A stretch of 64,000 bases of DNA from Nitrospirota bacterium (GCA_016195565.1 JACPZK010000031.1:1-64000), one strand, 5' to 3'; positions 15,707 to 25,917 are shown, numbered from the stretch's first letter. Numbers and translations are program-made. Notes: a model not told the origin generated them from the sequence alone.

Positions 15707-16483
15707 ATGGTAGCAACAATGAAAGAACTTCTTGAAGCCGGTGTCCATTTCGGGCATCAGGTGAAGCGTTGGAACCCCAAGATGAAAAAATATATCTTCG
15801 GGGAGAGGAACGGCATCTACATCATTGACCTTCAGAAAACTATGAAGGGGCTTGAGGATGCGTATAATTTTGTTAAAAAGGTTGCCGCCGGCAACGGAAC
15901 CGTTCTTTTCGTCGGCACAAAGAAACAGGCGCAGGATGCTGTATACGAAGAGGCAAAGAGGGCAGGGGTTTTCTTTGTAAATCAGCGGTGGCTCGGCGGT
16001 ATGCTCACCAATTTTTTAACAATAAAAAAGAGCATAGAAAGACTAAAGCAGATAGAGGCCATGAAGGCAGACGGCACATATGATCTTCTTCCCAAGAAGG
16101 AGGTCGCTGAACTTGAAAAGGAGCGAGGCAAACTTGAAAAAAACCTCAGCGGCATAAAAGAGATGACGAGTATCCCTTCTGCCGTATTTGTTATAGACCC
16201 CAAAAAAGAGCGCATTGCCGTAGCAGAAGCGAGAAAGCTTTCCATCCCGGTAGTCGGTGTTGTTGACACAAACTGTGATCCTGATGAGATTGACCATGTT
16301 ATCCCCGGCAATGATGATGCTATCAGGGCAATAAAACTTCTATCTGCGAAAATGGCAGACGCAATGCTTGAAGGCAGGGAGACATTGTCAAAGAGCAGGG
16401 CTGAAGAAACAGAAAAAGCTGCGGTAGAGGAAAAAGTGCATCAGGAGGAGCAGGCTGAAGCAGAGGTGAAGGATACAAAATGA
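15707..16483 (+). CDS. rpsB: Small ribosomal subunit protein uS2
   Basis: A 258-residue S2 protein with the classic start [20 protein letters not shown] and the motifs [30 protein letters not shown] and [19 protein letters not shown]. The C-terminal tail is acidic and Ala/Glu-rich. Its stop overlaps the tsf start (ATGA), fitting the conserved rpsB-tsf-pyrH-frr operon. Confidence 0.98.
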   Translation: MVATMKELLEAGVHFGHQVKRWNPKMKKYIFGERNGIYIIDLQKTMKGLEDAYNFVKKVAAGNGTVLFVGTKKQAQDAVYEEAKRAGVFFVNQRWLGGMLTNFLTIKKSIERLKQIEAMKADGTYDLLPKKEVAELEKERGKLEKNLSGIKEMTSIPSAVFVIDPKKERIAVAEARKLSIPVVGVVDTNCDPDEIDHVIPGNDDAIRAIKLLSAKMADAMLEGRETLSKSRAEETEKAAVEEKVHQEEQAEAEVKDTK

Positions 16484-17082
16484 TGACGACTATTTCAGCC
16501 GACAGGGTAAAAGAACTAAGGGAGAAAACAGGCGCAGGCATGATGGAGTGCAAAAAGGCGCTTACCGAAAGCAAGGATGATTTTGAGAAAGCAATAGATT
16601 GTCTCAGACAGAAAGGCCTTGCCACTGCTGCAAAAAAAGCTATCAGGAGCGCATCAGAAGGGCTTGTTAGTTCATATATACATATGGACAAAATAGGCGT
16701 TCTTCTGGAGGTAAACTGCGAGACGGATTTTGTTGCGAAAACAGATGATTTCAAGGGGCTTGTTAAGGATATTGCCCTGCATATAGCCGCTGCAAATCCT
16801 TCTTACCTCTCACATGAAGATGTGCCGCAGGATATCATAGAAAGAGAGAAAGATATATACAAGGCTCAGGTAGCAAACAAGCCTCCTCAGGTTGTAGCGA
16901 AGATAGTTGAGGGCAAGCTGGATAAGTTTTTCGGCGATATGTGTCTGCTTGAGCAGGCCTTTGTAAAAGACCCGGAACAGAAACTGAAGATAAAAGATAT
17001 TGTCACTGAGAAGATAGCAAAACTCGGAGAAAATATTGTGATAAGGCGGTTTGTCAGATTCCAACTTGGCGAAAAACAATAG
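16480..17082 (+). CDS. tsf: Elongation factor Ts
   Basis: A 200-residue EF-Ts, the short form seen in many bacteria. The N-terminal UBA-like domain holds [18 protein letters not shown], followed by [12 protein letters not shown], the EF-Tu contact region. It recycles EF-Tu-GDP. It is translationally coupled to rpsB by a four-base overlap, and pyrH follows six bases later. Confidence 0.98.
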   Translation: MMTTISADRVKELREKTGAGMMECKKALTESKDDFEKAIDCLRQKGLATAAKKAIRSASEGLVSSYIHMDKIGVLLEVNCETDFVAKTDDFKGLVKDIALHIAAANPSYLSHEDVPQDIIEREKDIYKAQVANKPPQVVAKIVEGKLDKFFGDMCLLEQAFVKDPEQKLKIKDIVTEKIAKLGENIVIRRFVRFQLGEKQ

Positions 17083-18367
<1,285 letters not shown>

Positions 18368-18368
18368 G

Positions 18369-18530
18369 ATGGCTGTTAACAGCAACTTTGTGCTTAAAGT
18401 CGTTGATGCGAAATTGCCTGATATTCAGAAGGCTCTTCAACAGTCAGGGGTAAACGTGAGAAGTATTATAGAGGTTTTTAAAGAGGAAGATAAGGCTGAA
18501 ACCACAGAAAAACCGGAAGAGGTAAAATAA
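18369..18530 (+). CDS. 53-residue hypothetical protein between frr and the DksA-like gene
   Basis: ATG lies one base after the frr stop behind GGAGGTG, and the TAA overlaps the next ATG (TAATG). The product starts MAVNSNFVLKVVDAKLPDI and ends in an acidic tail (TTEKPEEVK). Its tight coupling on both sides makes it very likely real despite its size. No family is recognised; the first 35 residues look like a small alpha/beta unit. Confidence 0.7.
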   Translation: MAVNSNFVLKVVDAKLPDIQKALQQSGVNVRSIIEVFKEEDKAETTEKPEEVK

Positions 18531-19084
18531 TGGCTGCAAAAAAACGTTCAAAGAATACGGCGAAAAAGAATCTTAAAAAAACCAATAAACGGCAGAAGAA
18601 GATTTTAAAGCCTGAACAGAAAAAAACTGCAAAGAAAAAAGCGTCCAAACCATCTGCTAAGGTTAAGAAGCCTGTAAAGGCAAAGAAGGCAAGCGTGTCA
18701 TCAAAGAAGGCAGAGGCATTAAGAAAACTTCTGATTCAAAAAAGAGAGCAGATTGTTAAAGAAGCAAAGATTGAGATATCCAAATACATAAAAGGCGAAA
18801 CAAGGCAGCTTGTTGACACGGCCCTTGATGACGGCGACTGGTCTGTTGTGGACCTTTCAGAGGATATAAGCCTGAGGCAGCTCAGCAACCACAGAAAAGT
18901 AATGGTAAAGATAGATGCAGCGCTTGGAAAGCTTCAAGAGGGAACTTATGGAATCTGCGAGGACTGCGGCGGCAAGATAAGCGAAGAGAGGCTGAAGGTT
19001 CTTCCATTCTCAATTTATTGCAGGGACTGTCAGGAAAAGATAGAGCAGTTAGAGGCGATAGAGAAAGAACCGCCGATACGATAA
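18530..19084 (+). CDS. DksA/TraR zinc-finger protein with histone-H1-like N-terminal tail
   Basis: A 184-residue two-part protein. Residues 1-65 are a Lys/Ala-rich low-complexity tail (KKRSKNTAKKNLKK, AKKKASKPSAKVKKPVKAKK) like the C-terminus of histone H1 or Hc1. Residues about 70-184 are DksA/TraR-like, with coiled coil and C4 zinc finger CEDCGG...CRDC. DksA proteins bind the RNA polymerase secondary channel with ppGpp. The basic tail suggests added DNA or RNA affinity (inference). It is the last gene of the translation operon. Confidence 0.88.
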   Translation: MAAKKRSKNTAKKNLKKTNKRQKKILKPEQKKTAKKKASKPSAKVKKPVKAKKASVSSKKAEALRKLLIQKREQIVKEAKIEISKYIKGETRQLVDTALDDGDWSVVDLSEDISLRQLSNHRKVMVKIDAALGKLQEGTYGICEDCGGKISEERLKVLPFSIYCRDCQEKIEQLEAIEKEPPIR

Positions 19085-19092
19085 GGCTGTAA

Positions 19093-19133
19093 GATACACG
19101 ATGCAGGGTGAAGACTATCTTGCATTATGTATC
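19093..19133. terminator. Possible bidirectional hairpin between convergent genes
   Basis: GATACACGATGCA pairs with TGCATTATGTATC (11 of 13 positions) between the dksA-like gene and the convergent truA, overlapping the truA stop. There is no U-tract on either side, so the terminator call is tentative. Confidence 0.3.
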
Positions 19134-19901
19134 AGGATAACTTACCTTTTCAAGAAAAAGGCTGTGCGCAGGCGCTGTAGGCCCGGTTTTTTTCCTGTCT
19201 TTTAGTTTAAGCGCTTCTGATACGGAAATCAGGGTCATCTCCCCCCTGCCGATTTCAACAAGCGTTCCAACGATATTTCTGACCATATGCCTGAGAAATG
19301 CAGTTGCTTCCACTTTTATTTTTATAAAATTTCCGTTAATCTTTGCGGTCATAAAATCAATGCTGCTGATTTTTTCAATACTCAGAGAGGTTATTTCTCT
19401 TGCTGTGCTCTTTGCGCCGCATCCTGCTCCCCTGAATGCCGAAAAATCATGCCTGCCAAGAAGTGAATCGCCGGCTTTTTTCATCTCATCAAGGTCAAGA
19501 CTGTACGGCACTCTCCATGCATACCTGTAAAGAAACGCAGATGAAAAATTTGTATTCGCTATAATGTAAAAGTAGCTTTTGCCGAGAGCGTCGTATCGCG
19601 GATGAAATGTATCTTCTGCTTCTTCAGCATTAAGAATTCTTATGTCTTCAGGAAGAGTTGCATTGAGAGCCCTCTGCAGAGTCATTGGTTCAAGATGCGA
19701 GCTTGTTTTAAACGAGGCAACCTGGCCAATGGCATGAACGCCCGCATCAGTTCTTGAAGCGCTGATAAGAGCTGCATCTTCCCCTGTTATCCTGAACAGC
19801 CTGTCCTCTATTATTTCCTGCAATGTGGCGTGGCCTTTCTGCACTTGCCAGCCGTGATAATTTGTCCCGTCGTATTCTATGAGCAGTTTTATATTCTTCA
19901 C
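19125..19901 (-). CDS. truA: tRNA pseudouridine synthase A
   Basis: A 258-residue TruA that makes pseudouridine at tRNA positions 38-40. The N-terminal LIEYDGTNYHGWQVQKG and the catalytic-Asp motif SRTDAGVHAIGQV are clear, with RYAWRVPY, FRGAGC and FLRHMVRNIVGTLVEIGRG following. Length is standard. Confidence 0.97.
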   Translation of the reverse strand: MKNIKLLIEYDGTNYHGWQVQKGHATLQEIIEDRLFRITGEDAALISASRTDAGVHAIGQVASFKTSSHLEPMTLQRALNATLPEDIRILNAEEAEDTFHPRYDALGKSYFYIIANTNFSSAFLYRYAWRVPYSLDLDEMKKAGDSLLGRHDFSAFRGAGCGAKSTAREITSLSIEKISSIDFMTAKINGNFIKIKVEATAFLRHMVRNIVGTLVEIGRGEMTLISVSEALKLKDRKKTGPTAPAHSLFLEKVSYPDT

Positions 19902-19995
19902 GCCTCTAAATTTCTATGCAGGTTTATTTTTAGTTTGGAGTTGAAAAAAGCATTTGAGAGTAATTGACAGGCTGACAGATTGAAGCGTGATAATC

Positions 19996-21333
19996 TCAGT
20001 AAGCCTCTTCAAGAAATGACTCGTCAATGTTATTTACAAAAATGTCTACGAGGTTGGGATCAAACTGTGTGCCGGCATTCTTTTTAAGTTCTTCAATTGC
20101 ATGATGAAAGCCGGCAGCAGGGGAATGCTCTGCCTTGTCAAGCATTTTCCCGACATATTTATATGAATCCCTGCTGGTCATTGCGTCAAATGCTTCTGCA
20201 ATGGCAATTATCCTTGATTCAACGGGTATGGCATCGCCTATCAGTTCATTGGGGTATCCATTGCCTTCATACCGCTCGTGGTGGTGTAGAACAATGGGGG
20301 CAATATCAGCATAAAAATTTATCAGCCGCAGCATTTCATAGCCAAGCTGTGAATGTGCCTTATACTGCTCTTTTGACGTCACATCTTTTAGTTTTATTTT
20401 CAGGAAGCCGATGTCATGAAGCAGGCACGCCTTGTATAATTTTCGCTTATCATTCTCTGACATATTTAGTTCATCCGCTATTATGAGGCTGTATTTTGCA
20501 ACCCTCTTTGAGTGTCCGGCTTTTTCATGGATGTGAGTGTCCATTGTATCAACAAGAATGTCTGTGAGATGGATTTCATAATTTCTCTGGTCTTCCATAA
20601 ATTGTGTTCTGGCAATGGATATGGCAGCCTGGTCGGCAAAATACGACAGCAGCTCTTCATCTTCCTGAGTGAAGACCCCGTTCTGTTTGTTGATGAGTTC
20701 CAGTATGCCGATGGTCCCCGCCTTTACTTTCAGAGGCACACAGAGCAGAGACTTTATCCCTGAGCCTGTTATTGCATCAACCTCGGGGTCAAATCTGCTA
20801 TCATTCTTTGCGTCCTCAATCCTGACATTGCTGCCATTTTCAGCAACCCATCCTGCAATTCCCTCAGACTTTGGAATTGAAAGCCCCGTAATATTAGCGT
20901 TTATGCTGCCTTTTGCAATCTGAAATACAAGCCTGTCTTTTTCAATAAGCATAATTGAACCTGCATTCGCTCCTGTAATTTTCACTGCGTTTTCCATAAT
21001 ACTTTCAAGCAGTAAGTCCCCGTACACTATTTCCCGTATATCTTTTGTGGTGGTCAGAAGCGTATTTAATTTGTCAGTATAGTCATCTATTGTTCTAATA
21101 GCCTTGTTTGAAGCGATGTTAGCAATGTACATGCCCATGATTACGAGTCCTGCAACGATTGTCAGGATAGTCACCAGAGACGGCGTGGATATGTAATCAA
21201 GGAATAAGTACATGAATCTTACAATAAGAAATAAAAGGGCATAGACAACGAGCAGTACTATCCCATTCAGAATCTTTATCTGATGCCTTACGGCTTCTAC
21301 AACAGATTTTTTATTTTCTGTGATGCCTGTCAT
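19996..21333 (-). CDS. Membrane-bound GAF and HD-GYP sensor phosphodiesterase
   Basis: A 445-residue protein. Two N-terminal transmembrane helices (about 18-45 and 52-72) are followed by a GAF domain (about 105-250, with GSIMLIEKD and LLCVPLKVKAGTIGILELINK) and a C-terminal HD-GYP domain with HDIGFLKIK and HHERYEGNGYP. HD-GYP proteins degrade cyclic-di-GMP; the GAF domain would sense a small ligand. Unlike the gene at 4.8-5.7 kb, this one is intact. It is monocistronic. Confidence 0.92.
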   Translation of the reverse strand: MTGITENKKSVVEAVRHQIKILNGIVLLVVYALLFLIVRFMYLFLDYISTPSLVTILTIVAGLVIMGMYIANIASNKAIRTIDDYTDKLNTLLTTTKDIREIVYGDLLLESIMENAVKITGANAGSIMLIEKDRLVFQIAKGSINANITGLSIPKSEGIAGWVAENGSNVRIEDAKNDSRFDPEVDAITGSGIKSLLCVPLKVKAGTIGILELINKQNGVFTQEDEELLSYFADQAAISIARTQFMEDQRNYEIHLTDILVDTMDTHIHEKAGHSKRVAKYSLIIADELNMSENDKRKLYKACLLHDIGFLKIKLKDVTSKEQYKAHSQLGYEMLRLINFYADIAPIVLHHHERYEGNGYPNELIGDAIPVESRIIAIAEAFDAMTSRDSYKYVGKMLDKAEHSPAAGFHHAIEELKKNAGTQFDPNLVDIFVNNIDESFLEEAY

Positions 21334-21447
21334 TATTAGTTCTCATATTATACTTATTGAGAATAGATGTCAATATTTTTTATGCTGATTATAATGCACC
21401 TCTGAAAGTTCTTGAATAATCAGGAGCAAAAAGCTAAAATTATCCAC

Positions 21448-22788
21448 ATGAGAATCATAAAGAAGGCGAAGGATATCGATATATTTCTCAACATTTTGAG
21501 GAGGCGCGCTTCGGGAGGCGCTTCTGCAATAGTAAGGGTGGTGAATTCCATTCTTTCCGATGTGAAGAAGAACGGGGATGCGGCTGTTCTGCGGTACACA
21601 AGAAAATTTGATTATGCGGATGCAAATTCCCTTCTATTCAGGCCGTCTGAGATATCAAAATCCGCGGGTAAGGCTGACAGAAATATTGTTCAGGCTCTTG
21701 AATTTTCCGCCGAGAGGATACGCAGATTCCATGAGATGCAGAAGGAAGAGTCATGGATGGCCAGGGATTCAGAATACAGGAAACTTCCTATAGATAAAAA
21801 TACTAAGCCTGCTTTTTCCCAGACCCTTCTCGGCCAGATTATACGCCCGATAGAAAGAGTTGGTGTTTATGTGCCCGGTGGCAAGGCATCATATCCCTCA
21901 AGTGTTCTGATGAATGTAATACCTGCGCAGGTTGCGGGTGTAAGGGAAATTGCGGTTTGTGTGCCAACGCCGCAGGGAGAAATAAACCCGTATGTGATGG
22001 CAGCGATAGAGATGCTGGGGATTAAAGAGGCATACAGGATTGGCGGAGCGCAGGCAGTCGGGGCAATGGCTTATGGAACTCAGACAATAAAAAGAGTTGA
22101 TAAGATTGTGGGGCCGGGCAATATATATGTGGCTGCGGCAAAGAGAATGGTTTTCGGAGAGGTGGATATTGATATGATTGCAGGCCCGAGTGAGATTCTG
22201 ATAATAGCGGATGCCTCTGCAAACCCCGCATTTATTGCAGCGGATTTATTGAGTCAGGCAGAGCATGATGAGCTTGCATCCTCAGTATTGATTACAGATT
22301 CAGAGATTCTTGCAGGGGATGTCAGTGAGGAGATTGCAAGGCAGATGGCAAGGCTTAAAAGAAGAGCTATTGCAAGCAAATCTCTTAAGAATTACGGAGC
22401 CGTTATCATTGTTAGAGATATTGCCCATGCTGTAAAACTTTCAAATGATGTTGCTCCTGAACACCTTGAGATTATGACCGGAAGGCCTGCTGCTCTCCTT
22501 CCGGAGATTAAGAATGCCGGCGCAATATTTTTTGGCAGATGGACTCCGGAGACTCTCGGAGATTATTCGGCAGGGCCGAATCATACACTTCCAACCGGAG
22601 GCACCGCAAGATTTTTTTCTCCTCTTGGAGTTTACGATTTTATCAAGCGCTCAAGCCTCTTATCATTTACACGAGATGGGTTTATGAAACTCGCAAAGAC
22701 AGTGGAAACCATTGCGGATATAGAAGGGCTTCAGGCGCATGGGAATACGATAAGGGTAAGGACAGGAAAGAAGAAGATAACGAGCTGA
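21448..22788 (+). CDS. hisD: Histidinol dehydrogenase
   Basis: An NAD- and Zn-dependent enzyme that oxidises L-histidinol to histidine. Key motifs are VPGGKASYPSSVLMN, IGGAQAVGAMAYGT, KIVGPGN, DMIAGPSEILI and the Zn and catalytic regions SQAEHDE, GDYSAGPNHTLPTGG and LQAHG. The frame can begin at TTG 21412, but ATG 21448 gives the usual length (446 residues). No other his genes are nearby. An attC-like integron site overlaps its 3' end. Confidence 0.95.
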   Translation: MRIIKKAKDIDIFLNILRRRASGGASAIVRVVNSILSDVKKNGDAAVLRYTRKFDYADANSLLFRPSEISKSAGKADRNIVQALEFSAERIRRFHEMQKEESWMARDSEYRKLPIDKNTKPAFSQTLLGQIIRPIERVGVYVPGGKASYPSSVLMNVIPAQVAGVREIAVCVPTPQGEINPYVMAAIEMLGIKEAYRIGGAQAVGAMAYGTQTIKRVDKIVGPGNIYVAAAKRMVFGEVDIDMIAGPSEILIIADASANPAFIAADLLSQAEHDELASSVLITDSEILAGDVSEEIARQMARLKRRAIASKSLKNYGAVIIVRDIAHAVKLSNDVAPEHLEIMTGRPAALLPEIKNAGAIFFGRWTPETLGDYSAGPNHTLPTGGTARFFSPLGVYDFIKRSSLLSFTRDGFMKLAKTVETIADIEGLQAHGNTIRVRTGKKKITS

Positions 22789-22832
22789 ATCAGCGGTTGG
22801 CATCAGCCAGCCGCACAAGTGACTTGTTATGC
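22776..22832 (+). repeat. attC-like integron site, upstream boundary
   Basis: The stretch ends in core site GTTATGC (22826-22832). Its inner arms GCGGTTGG and CCAGCCGC nearly pair, and an ATAAC (22777-22781) pairs with the GTTAT of the core. The layout R''-L''-L'-R' is that of an attC recombination site. It overlaps the end of hisD and the mazF stop codon. Confidence 0.5.
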
Positions 22833-23165
22833 CCCTATTATCTCATTTAGACCTTCAATAACCTGTTCTATTTCTTCAGGAGAAACCCTTCCAATTATTT
22901 TTCCGATCCTCTCAACAGAGAGAGTACGAATTTGACTTATTTTTACCCATGACTGTTTTGGTAAATTTACACTTTTCAATTCAAGCGTAAGAGGATAGCC
23001 TGCTTTCTGGTGCTGACTGGTTAGAGCCACGGCGATAACCGTCCCTGAACGTTCATTAAAAATATCGTGGCTTAAAATTAAAACGGGCCGTAAGCCTGCT
23101 TGCTCATGGCCCCGAACCGGATTTAAATCAGCCCATCTAACGTCACCCCTTAGTATTCGGGCCAT
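22827..23165 (-). CDS. mazF: MazF-type endoribonuclease toxin
   Basis: A 112-residue MazF/PemK protein. RGDVRWADLNPVRGHEQAGLRPVLILS contains the conserved RGD/P and the RPVLILS strand, split here as GDVRWADLNP, GHEQAG and LRPVLILSHD; TVIAVALTSQ and QIRTLSVERIG follow. It cleaves mRNA at short motifs. It overlaps its antitoxin by 16 bases. It lies reversed within a cassette bounded by attC-like sites, a typical cargo of sedentary integrons. Confidence 0.92.
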   Translation of the reverse strand: MARILRGDVRWADLNPVRGHEQAGLRPVLILSHDIFNERSGTVIAVALTSQHQKAGYPLTLELKSVNLPKQSWVKISQIRTLSVERIGKIIGRVSPEEIEQVIEGLNEIIGA

Positions 23166-23392
23166 TGGCTCAAATCCTCGGACAATCCTTCTTCTGCTAT
23201 TGCCTTTTCAAAGGACGGGTCAAGTTTTGTGCATTCTTTTGCCAAACGGGTTCGTTTTATCCGTTCAAGTTTTTCCTCCACAGCCTCCTGAATAGCTTGA
23301 CTTCTATTCTGGAAAATATGTTTACTAACGAATCTGTCTAACTGATCAATGTATTGTTCGTCTAATGTGATTGCAATTTTTGCTTTGCCCAT
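23150..23392 (-). CDS. Ribbon-helix-helix antitoxin of the MazF pair
   Basis: An 80-residue RHH (CopG-like) protein. The N-terminal strand AKIAITLDEQYIDQLDRFV and the helix NRSQAIQEAVEEKLERI form the DNA-binding unit, and the acidic C-terminus should bind MazF. The start is ATG with GAGGTA upstream. It should autorepress the module. Confidence 0.88.
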   Translation of the reverse strand: MGKAKIAITLDEQYIDQLDRFVSKHIFQNRSQAIQEAVEEKLERIKRTRLAKECTKLDPSFEKAIAEEGLSEDLSQWPEY

Positions 23393-23448
23393 AAATACCT
23401 CAAGTATTACCTTATATCATACCAACGGTTTTGTCAATTGTTTTTGCA

Positions 23449-23508
23449 GCATAACGCATGAAATTCAGCCGCGCTGCTGGTGGCATCGGCTGAAATGTTT
23501 TGTTAGGC
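23449..23508 (+). repeat. attC integron recombination site
   Basis: A 60-base site with all attC parts: GCATAAC (23449-23455), arm AATTCAGCCG, a short central loop, arm CGGCTGAAAT, and the core GTTAGGC (23502-23508). The first box GCATAAC is the exact reverse complement of GTTATGC, the core at the other end of the mazEF segment. That relation is expected when a circular cassette is inserted by an integron integrase. No integrase gene is in the window. Confidence 0.75.
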
Positions 23509-23522
23509 CTCTTTGTATACCT

Positions 23523-23933
23523 TCATTTTATTTCCAAAGTTTGTTCTTTGTTTTTACTATTCCATAAGGTTGCTTTCCAGTTTTCAACAGCAAACAACGA
23601 AATTACCTCTTTCCCATATTTTGTAATTTGAGCCTGTAAATCAGGATGCTTCAACAAAACTTCTTCAACCAAGGGGGTGTTGAAAACTTCAATAGCTTTA
23701 CCAAAAATTCTTAGCTGTGTCCCTGCATCCTTATTGTAAAAACATAATTCCACATTGGGATTTGTTGTTAATTGCTGATAAACAGGTTTATATCTTTTTA
23801 CGTTAAAAATTACTTCTGATTCACTCACTTTTATAGCCAACATGTTTCTGACATGGGGGATATTGTTAATGCAGGTTGCAAGTGAGAATACAGGATTGCG
23901 GTTAATGAAATCGACTATTTCGGTTTTTGTCAT
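23523..23933 (-). CDS. Pyridoxamine 5'-phosphate oxidase-like FMN-binding protein
   Basis: A 136-residue split-barrel flavoprotein family member. The N-terminal VDFINRNPVFSLATCINNIPHVRNM and VYQQLTTNPNVELCFYN are typical of the family of small FMN or F420 binding proteins; the biochemical substrate is unknown. It begins 15 bases after an attC core, so it may be the next integron cassette, although a matching attC at its far end is not convincing (GTCTAAC near 23952 is only similar). Confidence 0.85.
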   Translation of the reverse strand: MTKTEIVDFINRNPVFSLATCINNIPHVRNMLAIKVSESEVIFNVKRYKPVYQQLTTNPNVELCFYNKDAGTQLRIFGKAIEVFNTPLVEEVLLKHPDLQAQITKYGKEVISLFAVENWKATLWNSKNKEQTLEIK

Positions 23934-24133
23934 ATCATTTTTCCTCAGTCTAACAATTACTATGCGAACTGTCGTATTTTTCTGAAACTGTCTAAACTAT
24001 ATCACATTCGAAGGATTTTTCAAATAGAAAAAACTCATAAAATCAAGGCAGAACATTTCCGCTGTTTCGTCTTTTGTGGTAATATGGACAAAAGCGAAAA
24101 TAGCGGGAAATGTGGTAAGGGAGTTAAAAATCT

Positions 24134-24748
24134 ATGCTCATAAAAATTAACGATAAAAATCTAAGAGATGTTCTTAAAATGGCTGTGGAAATTCTCAACA
24201 ACGGCGGTATCGTCGCCTTTCCGACAGAGACATTTTATGGCCTCGGGGTAAAGTTTGATAAAGAGGCGTCGCTCAGGAAGTTATATGATTTAAAGAAAAG
24301 GCCTGAAGAAAAACCGATGCCATTGATTATAGGAAGCAGGGCGTATCTGCCGATGATTGCTGCATCTGTGAATGAGATTGCAGAATCACTCATGGATAAG
24401 TTCTGGCCCGGGCCGTTAACGCTGCTCCTGAAGGCAAAGGAGGGTTTGTCATCATATCTTACTGCTGACACGGGCAGGGTTGCGGTCAGGATTCCCGGAG
24501 AATCAGCAGCGCTTTATCTCGTAAGAGAGGCAGGATTTCCAATAACAGCAACGAGCGCGAATCCATCAGGAATGCCGCCTGCTGAGGATGCTGATTCAGT
24601 CATAAGATATTTTGGTGGAGAAATAGATATGGTAATAGACGGAGGCAGGACTCCGGGAGGACTGCCTTCAACAATTGCGGATGTCACAGAGAAAAAGATA
24701 AAAATAGTTCGTGAAGGAGTAATACCGCGTCACCTGTTAGAAATATGA
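24134..24748 (+). CDS. tsaC: L-threonylcarbamoyladenylate synthase (Sua5/YrdC/TsaC)
   Basis: A 204-residue YrdC-fold enzyme that makes threonylcarbamoyl-AMP for tRNA t6A. Motifs are GGIVAFPTETFYGLG, KKRPEEKPMPLII, KFWPGPLTLLL, VAVRIPG, PITATSANPSG and the C-terminal STIADVT, with IVREGVI at the end. The start is ATG after GGGAG. No Sua5 C-terminal domain is present. Confidence 0.96.
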   Translation: MLIKINDKNLRDVLKMAVEILNNGGIVAFPTETFYGLGVKFDKEASLRKLYDLKKRPEEKPMPLIIGSRAYLPMIAASVNEIAESLMDKFWPGPLTLLLKAKEGLSSYLTADTGRVAVRIPGESAALYLVREAGFPITATSANPSGMPPAEDADSVIRYFGGEIDMVIDGGRTPGGLPSTIADVTEKKIKIVREGVIPRHLLEI

Positions 24749-24806
24749 AAAATCATTTGGTATAATAGTCATCAAAGTTTCAGCAATAAGTTTACAGGGG
24801 GTTCTA

Positions 24807-25583
24807 ATGAAGAAGATTACACTTCTGATATTATCATTATCTGTCATTTTAGCATTTGCAATAGGCTGCAAAAAAGCTGAGAAGCCAAAGGTGTCTGCTC
24901 CTGCGCCGGCTCAGGCTCCTGAACAGAAGCCCGCAGAAACGCCACCGCCGGCGCCGTCTCAAGAAAAGAAGAAAGTTAAGACTCCTTCCGCATCAATGCC
25001 AAAACAAAAACCAATTGAATCTCAGACTGCTGAGCCTGCTTCTGAGAAAAGAGTCAGCAGATTGGCAGCCCCTGCGCCGGAACTCACTCCTAAAAAACCA
25101 ACTGAAACAAGGGCCATAATCGAGACAAAATTCGGAAATATAGAACTCAGATTTTTCCCCGATGTTGCGCCAAACCATGTGAAGAATTTTATTGAGCTTG
25201 CTAAAAAAGGGTTTTACGACGGCACAACCTTCCACCGCGTTATTCCCGGCTTTATGATTCAGGGAGGAGACCCTAATACAAAAGACCCTGACAAATCAAA
25301 GCATGGCATGGGCGGCCCCGGATATAAAATAAAGGCCGAGTTCAACACAAAGCCTCACAAAAAGGGAACTCTTTCTGCTGCTCGGGCTTCGGACCCTGAC
25401 AGCGCAGGCTCACAGTTCTTCATCTGTGTTGCAAATACGCCATTTCTTGACGGCCAGTATACTGTGTTCGGCGAAGTAGTTTCAGGAATAGAAATCGTGG
25501 ATAAGATTGTTAACCAGCCGAGGGACGGCAGGGACCATCCCAATGATAGGATTGAGATAAAGGTAAAGATTGTGGAGAAATAA
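24807..25583 (+). CDS. Lipoprotein peptidyl-prolyl cis-trans isomerase (cyclophilin)
   Basis: A 258-residue protein with lipoprotein signal peptide (lipobox AIGC, Cys21), a Pro/Lys/Ala-rich linker (about 25-105) and a C-terminal cyclophilin domain. The domain shows FHRVIPGFMIQGGDP, GTLSAARASDPDSAGSQFFI and VFGEVVSG; the FHR Arg and the SQFFI Gln are the catalytic and binding residues. It would fold exported proteins while anchored to a membrane. Confidence 0.95.
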   Translation: MKKITLLILSLSVILAFAIGCKKAEKPKVSAPAPAQAPEQKPAETPPPAPSQEKKKVKTPSASMPKQKPIESQTAEPASEKRVSRLAAPAPELTPKKPTETRAIIETKFGNIELRFFPDVAPNHVKNFIELAKKGFYDGTTFHRVIPGFMIQGGDPNTKDPDKSKHGMGGPGYKIKAEFNTKPHKKGTLSAARASDPDSAGSQFFICVANTPFLDGQYTVFGEVVSGIEIVDKIVNQPRDGRDHPNDRIEIKVKIVEK

Positions 25584-25917
25584 TTTAAGACTGCTGTGAT
25601 TAAGCTGCGGCAGCCTCATCGTCAGCTTTAACTGTTCATTTTGCCTTGTGATGTTATTTCTTTCCAATAGTCCGGTTCTCGATGGAGATGCATCACGGCG
25701 AGGATAAAGATTTGTTCCGCATGCCAGAATCACCGGAGAGTGAAGGAGCGCCGGCGACTGAGCAAGTCAGGTTGAAGCTGTTGTTAGGATTCGGATTTCT
25801 TTGGTTGAATCGTTGTCTCTTGAACGTAAATAAGGAAACCCTGTAGCAAGTATCAAGTTTAATCAGACATTATCAGGCAGGCTTTTCATAAGACATGCGC
25901 AACAACCAAGACATTAT
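25584..25917. other. Gap between convergent genes: toxin remnant and a degenerate repeat
   Basis: There is no intact gene. The region holds a RelE/ParE C-terminal fragment (25628-25729, listed separately) and a degenerate copy of the CCCTGTAG repeat (25838-25850). A GGTTGAAGCTGTTGTTAGG stretch resembles the right half of an attC site, but no left half is present. Confidence 0.5.
25628..25729 (-). pseudogene. C-terminal fragment of a RelE/ParE-type toxin
   Basis: A 33-residue frame between two stops reads FWHAEQIFILAVMHLHREPD and YWKEITSQ. ILAVMHLHREPDYW is the hallmark C-terminal strand of ParE/RelE toxins. Neither the rest of the toxin nor an antitoxin is nearby, so this is debris of a lost module. 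Confidence 0.6.

Noticed and set aside
25770-25805. attC site (GGTTGAAGCTGTTGTTAGG)
   Set aside because: Only a right-half resemblance is present; there is no complementary left arm or core.
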